A stretch of DNA of 64,000 nt. Source: Rhodospirillales bacterium (lineage in GTDB: Bacteria; Pseudomonadota; Alphaproteobacteria; Rhodospirillales; JAPHRK01). The notes beneath the pieces were generated by a model. That model was not told where the DNA came from. It was given only the letters and a program-made list of their open reading frames with translations, and made no database searches. The stretch spans positions 1-64,000 of the forward strand of contig JAPHRK010000011.1 of assembly GCA_026196105.1 (NCBI GenBank). Reading direction: 5' to 3'. Made by a program: the position numbers and the translations under genes. Every line of letters starts with the position of its first letter. The stretch's first letter is position 1. Below, piece after piece: positions 27,673 through 35,998 of the stretch.

Positions 27673-27787
27673 CCCAACTTGTTGCTAAGGTTATGTAAAT
27701 AAACATGAATTGTGGTTGGCATTGGGGCTGACTCGTAGTACCAATTAACCACAGAATTATTTAGTAAATGCTATGGGAGGCAAATAC

Positions 27788-29155
27788 ATGAGCGATCAAA
27801 TTAAGTACAATCTTACAGAAGACCAAATGCCTAAAACCTGGTACAATATTCAGGCTGATTTACCTGTACCAATGTTGCCACCACTTCATCCTGGTACAGG
27901 TCAGCCTATTGGACCGGAAGACCTAGCGCCATTGTTCCCGATGGCTTTGATTATGCAGGAAGTAACTCAGGAACGCGAAATTGAAATCCCTGATCCAGTT
28001 CGGGATATTTTATTCCAGTGGCGCCCATCAACAATGTTCCGGGCACGCCGTTTGGAAAAGGCTTTAGATACACCAGCAAAAATTTACTATAAATATGAGG
28101 GCGTAAGCCCAGCTGGTAGCCACAAGCCAAACACGGCTATTGCTCAAGCTTTTTACAATAAAGAAGAAGGAACCAAAAAGCTGACCACCGAAACTGGTGC
28201 TGGCCAATGGGGCTCATCGATCTCTCTTGCTGGTGCTTTCTTTGGTTTAGAAGTCGACGTTTACATGGTGAAGGTTTCTTATAACCAAAAACCATACCGT
28301 CGTGCTTTGATGGAAACCTATGGCGGACGTTGTGTTGCAAGCCCAAGTACAGAAACAGCTTCGGGTCGAGCAATTCTTGAACAAGACCCTAACTCAACAG
28401 GTAGCTTGGGTATCGCCATTTCTGAAGCCGTTGAAATGGCAGCTCAGAATGATGACACCAAATACGCTTTAGGGAGTGTTCTTTCCCACGTTCTATTGCA
28501 CCAATCCATTGTTGGCTTGGAAGCTATGAAACAAATGGAAATGGCTGACGATTATCCAGATGTGATTGTTGGTTGTGCTGGTGGTGGTTCAAACTTAGCC
28601 GGTATTACTTTCCCATTCTTGGGTAAAAAATTACGTGAAGGTGGCAACACCCGTTTTGTTGCTGTTGAACCTGCCAACTGTCCTTCATTGACCCGTGGTA
28701 AATATGCTTACGATTTTGGTGACACCGCTCACCTGACCCCACTGGTTAAAATGCACACCTTAGGTAACTCTTTCGTGCCTCCTGGCATCCATGCTGGTGG
28801 CTTGCGTTATCACGGTATGGCACCTTTGCTTAGCCACGTTTATGACCAAGGCATGATGGAAGCGAAAGCTTATCACCAAACTGAGTGCTTTGCCGCTGCT
28901 GTCGAGTTTGCTCGGGCTGAAGGTATTGTTCCTGCTCCTGAATCAAGCCACGCTGTTAAAGGCGCAATTGATGAAGCTCTTCGTTGCAAAGCTGAAGGTA
29001 AGTCTGAAACCATCTTGTTCAACCTGTCTGGACACGGGCACTTTGACATGGCGGCCTATACAGACTTCTTCGCAGGTAACCTTGAAGATCGTGATTATGA
29101 TCAAGGTTGTTTGGACGCTTCTTTGGCTTCATTGCCAGATGTTGCTGCTGAATAA
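27788..29155 (+). CDS. Tryptophan synthase beta chain-like protein, TrpB2 type
   Basis: A 455-residue PLP enzyme. K113 in SPAGSHKPNTA is the PLP lysine and GCAGGGSNLAG binds the phosphate; TTETGAGQWGSS is the TrpB active-site loop. The long N-terminal part (YNIQADLPVPMLPPLHPGT) marks the TrpB2 branch, which usually lacks a linked TrpA and is thought to use free indole plus serine or to serve salvage. ATG at 27788 follows GGGAGG. It stands between indolepyruvate oxidoreductase and aromatic aminotransferase, which suggests a role in aromatic amino acid turnover rather than the main biosynthetic operon (inference). Confidence 0.92.
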   Translation: MSDQIKYNLTEDQMPKTWYNIQADLPVPMLPPLHPGTGQPIGPEDLAPLFPMALIMQEVTQEREIEIPDPVRDILFQWRPSTMFRARRLEKALDTPAKIYYKYEGVSPAGSHKPNTAIAQAFYNKEEGTKKLTTETGAGQWGSSISLAGAFFGLEVDVYMVKVSYNQKPYRRALMETYGGRCVASPSTETASGRAILEQDPNSTGSLGIAISEAVEMAAQNDDTKYALGSVLSHVLLHQSIVGLEAMKQMEMADDYPDVIVGCAGGGSNLAGITFPFLGKKLREGGNTRFVAVEPANCPSLTRGKYAYDFGDTAHLTPLVKMHTLGNSFVPPGIHAGGLRYHGMAPLLSHVYDQGMMEAKAYHQTECFAAAVEFARAEGIVPAPESSHAVKGAIDEALRCKAEGKSETILFNLSGHGHFDMAAYTDFFAGNLEDRDYDQGCLDASLASLPDVAAE

Positions 29156-29170
29156 GTAGCAATACCAATA

Positions 29171-29210
29171 AAAAATGGGGTGACGGGTCTTTCGTCACCC
29201 CATTTTTCTT
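29171..29210 (+). terminator. Strong intrinsic terminator after trpB2
   Basis: AAAATGGGGTGACG pairs with CGTCACCCCATTTT around a short loop and is followed by T-rich sequence. It separates trpB2 from the aminotransferase gene. Confidence 0.9.
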
Positions 29211-29283
29211 TCGTTTTTCGGTTTTTAGGATTACCTATTAGCGCATTCGATTCTTTTCCAATTCAAATTATAGCAGGCGTCTC

Positions 29284-30486
29284 ATGTTTGAAAATCTGAA
29301 ACCCCTTCCGGACGATCCCATTCTTGGTCTTATGGTGGCATACAATGCCGACCCCAACCCTAATAAAATTGACTTAGGTGTTGGTGTTTATAAAGACGAA
29401 GACGGTAAAACAACTATCATGGACGCCGTTAAAAAGGCGGAAAAGGTCCGTTGGGAACAAGAAGATACAAAGACATATGTTGGTATTCCTGGTGAAGCTG
29501 CTTACAACGATGCCATGCACGAGCTCATCTTAGGTAAAGGCCATGCGGCTTTAAAAGATGGACGTGTTAAGGGCGCACAGACCCCAGGTGGTTGTGGTGC
29601 TTTGAGCATGGCGGCTGGTTTCCTCAAAAGGGCTAATGAAAATACCACTGTTTGGGTGAGTACCCCAACCTGGGCTAATCACATTCCGCTGATTGGAACC
29701 GTTGGCCTCGCCATCAAAGAATATGCTTACTTTGACCAAGCTAACAGTGCTGTCGATTTTGATGCCATGATGAGTGACCTTCAAAAAGTTCCCGCTGGTG
29801 ATGTGGTTTTGATCCACGGTGCTTGCCACAACCCAACCGGTGCTGATCTCAACAATGATCAATGGGATGCGGTCACCGACTTGGCTGAGAAAAACGGTTT
29901 TACCCCTATGATCGACTTGGCCTACCAAGGTTTTGGTAAAGGCTTGGAACCTGATGCTTATGGGGCTCGCCTTATGGCTGAACGTCTGCCAGAGGTCGTT
30001 ATTGCCGCTTCATGCTCTAAGAACTTCGGTCTGTATCGGGAGCGGACTGGTGAGTTGATGATCATTGGTAGAAATGCCGAGCAGACCAACATTAGCGCCA
30101 GTCAAGCTTACAGCGTTATCCGCAGCAATTACTCCATGCCACCAGCGCACGGTGGTGCCTTGGTGCGAATTATTCTTGAGGATGCTGACCTTCGTGCTAA
30201 CTGGGAAGCTGAGCTCAAAGGCATGTGTGGTCGTATCAACGACCTACGCACCTTGTTCCGCGATAAGATGAATGACCGGGGCCATGACTTTAGCTTCATC
30301 GCCAAGCAAAACGGTATGTTCTCTTTCCTTGGAATTTCCAAAGAACAAGTACACCGTCTGCGTGATGAATATGGCATCTATATTGTTGATTCTAGCCGCG
30401 TAAATGTCGCTGGTATCAACAGCAAAAACATTGACTATTTAGCCGACGCTATTGCCTCCGTTCTTTTGCAAACTTCGGTTAATTGA
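29284..30486 (+). CDS. Aromatic/aspartate aminotransferase, class I
   Basis: A 400-residue PLP enzyme. K246 in AASCSKNFGLYRERTG forms the Schiff base; HGACHNPTGADL and DLAYQGFGKGLE are class I landmarks, and SSRVNVAGI holds the carboxylate-binding arginine. It is of the AspC/TyrB subgroup, converting aspartate or aromatic amino acids and 2-oxoglutarate to oxoacids and glutamate. Its neighbours favour the aromatic role, supplying arylpyruvates to the ferredoxin oxidoreductase. It has its own terminators on both sides and so its own transcript. Confidence 0.92.
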   Translation: MFENLKPLPDDPILGLMVAYNADPNPNKIDLGVGVYKDEDGKTTIMDAVKKAEKVRWEQEDTKTYVGIPGEAAYNDAMHELILGKGHAALKDGRVKGAQTPGGCGALSMAAGFLKRANENTTVWVSTPTWANHIPLIGTVGLAIKEYAYFDQANSAVDFDAMMSDLQKVPAGDVVLIHGACHNPTGADLNNDQWDAVTDLAEKNGFTPMIDLAYQGFGKGLEPDAYGARLMAERLPEVVIAASCSKNFGLYRERTGELMIIGRNAEQTNISASQAYSVIRSNYSMPPAHGGALVRIILEDADLRANWEAELKGMCGRINDLRTLFRDKMNDRGHDFSFIAKQNGMFSFLGISKEQVHRLRDEYGIYIVDSSRVNVAGINSKNIDYLADAIASVLLQTSVN

Positions 30487-30513
30487 ACCTAAGTTGCTCT
30501 AAGTTGTGAAATT

Positions 30514-30557
30514 AAAGCCCGTTGTTACTATGTATGGTAGGATGACGGGCTTTTTTT
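30514..30557 (+). terminator. Intrinsic terminator after the aminotransferase gene
   Basis: AAAGCCCGT pairs with ACGGGCTTT, followed by a run of seven Ts. It lies just before the FecR-like gene. Confidence 0.85.
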
Positions 30558-30574
30558 ATCTTGAAGGGATGTTG

Positions 30575-31222
30575 ATGATGAACCGACGTAGTTTTATGGG
30601 AAAAATTATGGTAACTGCAGCTACTTTTCTCTTCCCGTGGACAGCTCAAGCCCAAGGCAAGAAGGGGATAGTCCGTCAGGATGGCATCATCTATATCAAT
30701 GGCGTTCTTGCTGTTGTCGGAGACGAAGTAAAACCTGGAGACCGGGTGGAAACAGGGCCTGGTGCAAAAAGTGTTATCGTTCTTGATGAAGATGCTTTTT
30801 TACTACGGGAAAATACCCAAGTGCAGTTCCCTGACGAAAGCACGGCGGAGAAAGTACTTAAAGTGATCTCGGGTGGTATTCTCTCGGTCTTTGGCCCTAA
30901 GAAGCTTGTTCTTGATACGCCTGTTGCCACAATCGGAATCCGTGGTACAGGACTTTATGTGCGGATTGACCAAGGCCGTGTCTATGCCTGTCTGTGCTAT
31001 GGGGAAGCTGACTTGCGATCAAAACAAAACCCTGCAGTTCAAGAACGCCTTAAAACATCTCACCATGATGCCCCGCGTTATATCTATGGTCAACGTGATG
31101 GAAACCTGATTGAGAAAGCCCCTATTGAAGATCATACGGATGCTGAACTCATCATGTTGGAAGGGCTTGTTAATCGTGTGCCACCATTTGGAAAAGAACC
31201 ACTCGGATACCAATTTCAATAG
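30575..31222 (+). CDS. Exported FecR-domain protein with Tat-like signal
   Basis: A 215-residue protein. The N-terminus NRRSFMGK followed by a hydrophobic stretch to WTAQAQG is a twin-arginine-like signal. The mature part carries a FecR-like beta domain: VLAVVGDEVKPGDRVETGPG, AKSVIVLDEDAFLLRE and TPVATIGIRGTGLYVR. Unlike true FecR anti-sigma regulators it has no cytoplasmic N-domain and no sigma factor or receptor gene beside it. Start 30575 follows GAAGGG; adjacent ATG codons at 30569 and 30578 are possible. Role unknown, periplasmic. Confidence 0.75.
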   Translation: MMNRRSFMGKIMVTAATFLFPWTAQAQGKKGIVRQDGIIYINGVLAVVGDEVKPGDRVETGPGAKSVIVLDEDAFLLRENTQVQFPDESTAEKVLKVISGGILSVFGPKKLVLDTPVATIGIRGTGLYVRIDQGRVYACLCYGEADLRSKQNPAVQERLKTSHHDAPRYIYGQRDGNLIEKAPIEDHTDAELIMLEGLVNRVPPFGKEPLGYQFQ

Positions 31223-31316
31223 AGCTATCTGATAATTGAATAGGCTCTATTTTAGATAGTCAGAAAAGGGAAGTTTCTGACAAACTTATGAAATTTGGAG
31301 ATGGTTTATAGGGGAT

Positions 31317-31352
31317 AAAAAAATTACCGCACTGTTGGTACCAGTGCGGTAA
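31317..31352 (-). terminator. Intrinsic terminator of ppk2
   Basis: TTACCGCACTG and CAGTGCGGTAA form a perfect 11-bp stem around a 7-base loop; on the minus strand it is followed by seven Us, just past the ppk2 stop. Confidence 0.9.
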
Positions 31353-31363
31353 CGATTGTCATT

Positions 31364-32332
31364 TTACATATGTGGTGTGAGGTAACTTGCGGTTCCTTCT
31401 TCAGATTTTTCGTAAATATCTGAAGCTGCACCAACGATCAAGGGATCGGGAGGGCAGGCAATTTTGGTGTCTTTGTTTGGATAAGGAATATGGTGGAGGA
31501 AGTGGCGCATACAGTTGATGCGAGCACGTTTTTTGTCGTCTGATTTAACCACTGTCCAAGGAGCATGTGCTGTATCTGTATAGAAGAACATAGCCTTTTT
31601 AGCTTCTGTATAATCATCCCACTTATCTAAAGATTGCATATCAATCGGGCTGAGTTTCCATTGTTTAAGCCGGTTAATGCGTCTTGATTCAAAGCGCCGG
31701 CGTTGCTCTTCGCGGCTAACTGAGAACCAATATTTGAACATCTTAATGCCATCGTTAACCAGCATACGCTCAACGTCAGGAACTTGGCGCATAAATTCCA
31801 TATATTCAGTCGGCGTGCAAAAATTCATCACCCGCTCAACACCAGCTCGGTTGTACCAAGATCTATCAAAGAGGATCATTTCACCCTTTGTTGGCAGATG
31901 TTTTATATAACGCTGAAAATACCACTGACCGGATTCCTGATTGGTCGGTTTTTCAAGCGCAACGACGTGAGCTTCACGGGGGTTGAGGTGTTCCATAAAG
32001 CGCTTGATAGTCCCACCCTTACCAGCTGCGTCGCGACCTTCAAAGAGCAGAAGGGTTCGTTCACCTGCTTCACGCACATAAGCTTGAACTTTTAGAAGTT
32101 CAACTTGGAGTTCCGTTTTTTGCTTTTCGTAAGTTTGACGGGACATCTTGCGTTTGTAGGGGTAGTTTCCGCTTTTAAAATTTTCGAGGAAGGTTTCCCT
32201 TGCGGTCTTATGGTGGAGTTGGGTTTCTTTTGTCGGGGAGGTGGCGGCCTTAATTGGAGTGTGTTTTTTAGCAGGTTCTTTTTTGGTGGATTGAGGGGCC
32301 GTTTTTTTTGTTGATTTTACTTGATCGTCCAT
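31364..32332 (-). CDS. ppk2: Polyphosphate kinase 2 family protein
   Basis: A 322-residue P-loop enzyme. A Lys/Thr/Pro-rich N-terminal tail (about 45 residues) precedes the catalytic core: Walker A LLFEGRDAAGKGGTIKRF (about 95-112), lid residues, and the Walker B-like ILFDRSWYNRAGVERV. The C-terminal DKKRARINCMRHFLHHIPY is characteristic of the class I PPK2 family, which phosphorylates nucleoside diphosphates (ADP or GDP) with polyphosphate. Together with ppk1-ppx about 20 kb away it gives both polyphosphate synthesis and use. Confidence 0.94.
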   Translation of the reverse strand: MDDQVKSTKKTAPQSTKKEPAKKHTPIKAATSPTKETQLHHKTARETFLENFKSGNYPYKRKMSRQTYEKQKTELQVELLKVQAYVREAGERTLLLFEGRDAAGKGGTIKRFMEHLNPREAHVVALEKPTNQESGQWYFQRYIKHLPTKGEMILFDRSWYNRAGVERVMNFCTPTEYMEFMRQVPDVERMLVNDGIKMFKYWFSVSREEQRRRFESRRINRLKQWKLSPIDMQSLDKWDDYTEAKKAMFFYTDTAHAPWTVVKSDDKKRARINCMRHFLHHIPYPNKDTKIACPPDPLIVGAASDIYEKSEEGTASYLTPHM

Positions 32333-32450
32333 ATCTTCCTCTTATTGCAATTTCTTTTCGATTGGAGTGCATAACTCACGTACACAGTTTACACTAAATT
32401 GACGCTAAAGAGGAGTGCAGTTTTAGCAAGGCTCTAATGTGCTAAGGGTA

Positions 32451-33026
32451 TTATTCGTTGATGCCGATACCGCTGGAAGCCAGGGTAAAATAAGTTTCAA
32501 TAAGTTCAGGAATAGGTACGTCTTTTGCCGGGTCATACCAACGGGCTAACCAGTTGCACATGCCGATGTAGGCAAAGGCAGACATCTTAGCATTGATGTT
32601 TTTCTTAAACTCGCCTTTTTCCTGGCCTTCTTCAACAAGCTCAATCCAAAGTTGGCTATACTCATCCCACACCCGGCGGAGCTCACTTAGCTTGGCATCG
32701 TTGCGGAAAAAATGTTCTTCCCGTAAAGCGACGCTCATTTCTAGGTAGGTAGGGTTGAAGGCATTGAGATGCGTTTGAATAGCTCCATGGAGTTTTTCCA
32801 TCGAACTCATATTGCCGCGCATAACTCCCTTCATATTCATAAGCAAGGTGGTACTGGAAGGGAGGATAACTTCGAGTAAAATGTCGCCGCGGCTTTTGAA
32901 ATAGTAATAAACGCCTTCACGTTTGATCCCGACAGCTTTCGCAATGTCCTCAATGGAGGTGTTGGCAACCCCTTGACGATCAAAGACTTCTGCTGCCCGT
33001 CTTAAAATTTCTCTGCGACGACTCAT
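32451..33026 (-). CDS. TetR-family repressor of the acyl-CoA catabolic operon
   Basis: A 191-residue regulator. The N-terminal helix-turn-helix reads RREILRRAAEVFDRQGVANT and IEDIAKAVGIKREGVYYYFKS, the standard TetR form. The C-terminal ligand domain is helical and unassigned. It is divergent from the thiolase-led operon across 236 bases that contain at least four TTTTAC-N5/6-GTAAAA sites, the nearest starting three bases upstream of its own start codon, so it probably represses both itself and the operon and is released by an acyl-CoA or the substrate (inference). Confidence 0.92.
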   Translation of the reverse strand: MSRRREILRRAAEVFDRQGVANTSIEDIAKAVGIKREGVYYYFKSRGDILLEVILPSSTTLLMNMKGVMRGNMSSMEKLHGAIQTHLNAFNPTYLEMSVALREEHFFRNDAKLSELRRVWDEYSQLWIELVEEGQEKGEFKKNINAKMSAFAYIGMCNWLARWYDPAKDVPIPELIETYFTLASSGIGINE

Positions 33027-33028
33027 TG

Positions 33029-33169
33029 TTTTACATACCGTATTTTACAAACCGTAAAAGGACTCTCAGGGTGAGGTCCTGCCCGTATCTATTTTTTACT
33101 GTATGTAAAGGCTTTGCGCTTGGCAAGCGTTAATTTTACAGGTGTGTAAAAAACTTGTTTACAGGTGTG
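33029..33169. promoter_or_regulatory. Cluster of TetR-type operator sites
   Basis: Site A 33029-33045 (TTTTAC ATACC GTATTT, imperfect), B 33043-33059 (TTTTAC AAACC GTAAAA, perfect arms), C 33094-33110 (TTTTAC TGTAT GTAAAG), D 33134-33151 (TTTTACA GGTG TGTAAAA, perfect). A fifth partial copy, TTTACAGGTGTG at 33158-33169, directly repeats the left part of D. They occupy the gap between the TetR gene and the operon. Confidence 0.75.
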
Positions 33170-33262
33170 GTTGATTTGGGTTACTTTAAGCTTCAAGAAA
33201 TATACATAGTCGTCAGTCGGGTGGGGTGGCGCGGGTTAAGTTTTAGACAGGAGTATGGAAAC

Positions 33263-34465
33263 GTGTTGTACAAAGCTGAAATTCCTTATGGTGCTTATTG
33301 GTCTTCTCCATTTTCTCGCTGGCAAGGGTCGCTAGCTAATCTTCATGCGGTGAAGTTTGGGGCGGATACTGCGAAGAAAGAGTTGGAGAAAAGAAACATC
33401 CCTGTCGATGATTTTGATTATGCTGTGCTTGGTTCGAGCGTTCCGCAAAAAGGTTCTTTTTATGGGGCTCCTTGGTTAGCAGGTCTTGTTGGTGCGGATA
33501 AAGCTGGTGGGCCGATGATCTATCAAGCATGTGCGACTGGTGTTCGTACCTTGCTTTCTGCTGTGCAGGAAATTGAAGTCGGTATGGCAGAGAAAGCCCT
33601 GGTGGTGAATGCTGATCGTACCTCTAATGGCCCTCACATTCTATATCCAAACCCATCTGGTCCCGGTGGAACAGGCGATAGTGAAAATTGGGTGATGGAT
33701 AACTTCTCTTGTGATCCATTAGGTGGTCACTCTATGCTGCAAACCGCTGAGAACGTTGCCAAGAAACATCAGGTTTCAACTGAAGCTCAGCATGAAGTTG
33801 TTTTACGTCGTACAGAGCAGTATCAAGCTGCTTGTGCTGATGATCATGCTTTCCATAAGCGGTATATGACACTTCCTTTTGAAGTTCCTGATCCCCGTTT
33901 CCGCAAGGTGCGCAACACCCTTGAGGGTGATGAAGGAATCACCATCTCTACGGCTGAAGGTTTGGCAAAGCTTAAGCCTGTTATGCCTGATGGGACAGTG
34001 ACCTTTGGTGGTCAAACTCACCCCGCAGACGGTAATGCTGGCTTGGTTGTGACGACTCCAGAGCGCGCTAAGGAATTGAGTAAAGATTCAAGTATCCGTA
34101 TTCGCATTCACGGTTTTGGTTTGGCGCGTGCAGAAAGGGCTCATATGCCTGAGGCGACTATCCCCGCTGCAACACGGGCCTTGGCTCAAGCTGGTATGTC
34201 TATTGATAAGATGGATGCCATTACCTCGCACAATCCATTTGCAGTAAACGATATCGTTTTTGCTAAAGAAATGGGTTGGGACCCAATGAACATGAATAAC
34301 TTTGGTTGTTCGTTGATTTGGGGCCATCCACAAGCACCAACAGGCACCCGTTCAATTATTGAACTCATTGAAGAGTTGGCGATGCGTGGAGGTGGTTACG
34401 GTTTGTTTGAAGGTTGTGCTGCTGGCGATACAGCTATGGCCGTTGTTATTCAGGTCGGTGAATAG
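33263..34465 (+). CDS. Thiolase (acetyl-CoA acyltransferase family)
   Basis: A 400-residue thiolase. The catalytic triad is intact: C90 in YQACATGVRTLL, H355 in IWGHPQAPTGTR and C385 in EGCAAGDTAMAV; the H-to-C spacing of 30 equals that of Zoogloea thiolase, and HNPFAVND holds a further active-site histidine (H323). It cleaves a 3-oxoacyl-CoA with CoA, or condenses acyl-CoAs. Start GTG at 33263 follows AGGAG; the longer frame from 33155 lies over the operators and is not thiolase-like. First gene of the operon, nine bases before the ligase gene. Confidence 0.9.
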   Translation: MLYKAEIPYGAYWSSPFSRWQGSLANLHAVKFGADTAKKELEKRNIPVDDFDYAVLGSSVPQKGSFYGAPWLAGLVGADKAGGPMIYQACATGVRTLLSAVQEIEVGMAEKALVVNADRTSNGPHILYPNPSGPGGTGDSENWVMDNFSCDPLGGHSMLQTAENVAKKHQVSTEAQHEVVLRRTEQYQAACADDHAFHKRYMTLPFEVPDPRFRKVRNTLEGDEGITISTAEGLAKLKPVMPDGTVTFGGQTHPADGNAGLVVTTPERAKELSKDSSIRIRIHGFGLARAERAHMPEATIPAATRALAQAGMSIDKMDAITSHNPFAVNDIVFAKEMGWDPMNMNNFGCSLIWGHPQAPTGTRSIIELIEELAMRGGGYGLFEGCAAGDTAMAVVIQVGE

Positions 34466-34474
34466 GTTCCGGCA

Positions 34475-35998
34475 ATGGATATTTCCGATTGGATAGATCG
34501 GCGGGCTGTCTTTTCTCCTGATAAAGCAGCGATCCGCTTTAAAGGGGAAAGCGTTTCTTATAAAGCGTTATCCGAAAAGGTGGGGCACTTAACCTCTGTG
34601 CTTCGCGGTGCCCTTGGTATTCAAAAAGGGGCCCGTGTCGCCTATCTCGGGTACAATAGCCCCGAGCTTGTCGCTTTGGTTTTTGCCTGTGCTCGTGTCG
34701 GGGCGATCTTCTTGCCGATGAATTGGCGTTTAGCTGGCCCTGAACATGCTTATGTGTTGAGCGATTCTGAGCCTGCAGCCATTTTTGTTGAAGAAGAGTT
34801 TGCAGATACCCTGGATGGGATCAGTCAGGATATTCCTGAGAGCCATATTGTTAAGTTTGGTATCGCACGAGATGGCTGGCATTCATATGAAACGTTGATG
34901 AACCTGTCTTCTGGTGGTCGCCAGCGTGACCCTCGAGTGAGTTACGATGATCCTGCTTTGCTGGTTTATACCTCTGGCACCACGGGCCGACCTAAAGGGG
35001 CGGTGTTGACACAAAATGCACTCTTCTACGCTGCCGTAAATAGTGCCCACATGCATGATATGACCAGCCAAGACATTGTGTTGACCACATTACCTATGTT
35101 CCATGTCGGCGGCATGAATATCCAAACCTTGCCTGCCCTTCATGCCGGGGCAACTGTGGTGCTACAAGATAAGTTTGATGTGAACGGTACCTATGCCGAT
35201 ATCGAAACCGAAAAGGTAACTTTGACCACGTTAGTCCCCGCCCAATTGGGCGGCATGATGGCCGACCCTCGGTGGAAAAAATCTAAATTTAAATCTTTAA
35301 GAAGCATCTCGACGGGCTCAACATTGGTGCCAGAGGCTTTGACTGAAGCCGTACATGCCAAAGGACTCCCGTTGTTGCAGGTTTATGGGTCGACTGAAAC
35401 ATCCCCCATCGCTGTGTTTTTGGTGGCTGATGATGCCGATAATCGTATCGGTTCAACAGGGAAATGTGCGGTTCATTGTGACATGAGGATTGTTGACAAT
35501 GAAGGTAATGATCTCCCCGTTGGTGAGTCAGGTGAAATTCTAATTAAAGGCCCAAATGTTTTGATAGCCTATTGGAATAATCCTGAAGCAACAGCAGAAG
35601 CCTTAAAAGATGGCTGGTTCCATACAGGCGATATTGGGCATCAGGACGAAGAGGGTTTTCTCTTCGTTGATGACCGAAAGAAAGACATGATTATTTCTGG
35701 CGGTGAAAATATCTATCCTGCCGCTTTGGAAAATATACTGGCGGAAAGCGGAGACCTCATTGAGGCCTCTGTTGTTGGGCGTGATGACGAGAAATGGGGT
35801 GAAGTGCCTGTAGTCGTCGCCGTTCGCAAGTCTGAAAAAATAACTGAGAGCGAAGTTAAAGCCCTGTTCAAGGGCAAGATCGCCAAATTTCAGCATCCCA
35901 AGGACGTGTTCTTTGTTGAGCAACTTCCGAGGAATGCTATGGGCAAAATCGTAAAAGATGAAATTAGAACAATGGTTCGTGACGGGAGCTTAAATTAA
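34475..35998 (+). CDS. Acyl-CoA synthetase (AMP-forming ligase)
   Basis: A 507-residue ANL-superfamily ligase. Motif A3 is YTSGTTGRPKG (165-175), A5 is QVYGSTETSPI, A7 is GWFHTGDIGHQDEEG, A8 covers RKKDMIISGGENIYP and the catalytic lysine is K491 in PRNAMGKIVK. It activates a free carboxylic acid to its CoA thioester with ATP. Size and motifs fit the medium-chain/fatty or aryl-acid branch; the substrate is presumably the entry acid of this pathway. Its stop is followed directly by the HyuA start. Confidence 0.93.
   Translation: MDISDWIDRRAVFSPDKAAIRFKGESVSYKALSEKVGHLTSVLRGALGIQKGARVAYLGYNSPELVALVFACARVGAIFLPMNWRLAGPEHAYVLSDSEPAAIFVEEEFADTLDGISQDIPESHIVKFGIARDGWHSYETLMNLSSGGRQRDPRVSYDDPALLVYTSGTTGRPKGAVLTQNALFYAAVNSAHMHDMTSQDIVLTTLPMFHVGGMNIQTLPALHAGATVVLQDKFDVNGTYADIETEKVTLTTLVPAQLGGMMADPRWKKSKFKSLRSISTGSTLVPEALTEAVHAKGLPLLQVYGSTETSPIAVFLVADDADNRIGSTGKCAVHCDMRIVDNEGNDLPVGESGEILIKGPNVLIAYWNNPEATAEALKDGWFHTGDIGHQDEEGFLFVDDRKKDMIISGGENIYPAALENILAESGDLIEASVVGRDDEKWGEVPVVVAVRKSEKITESEVKALFKGKIAKFQHPKDVFFVEQLPRNAMGKIVKDEIRTMVRDGSLN

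Noticed and set aside
33155-33262. N-terminal extension of the thiolase
   Set aside because: The frame is open, but it overlaps the TetR operators, is not thiolase-like, and GTG 33263 has an AGGAG at correct distance.
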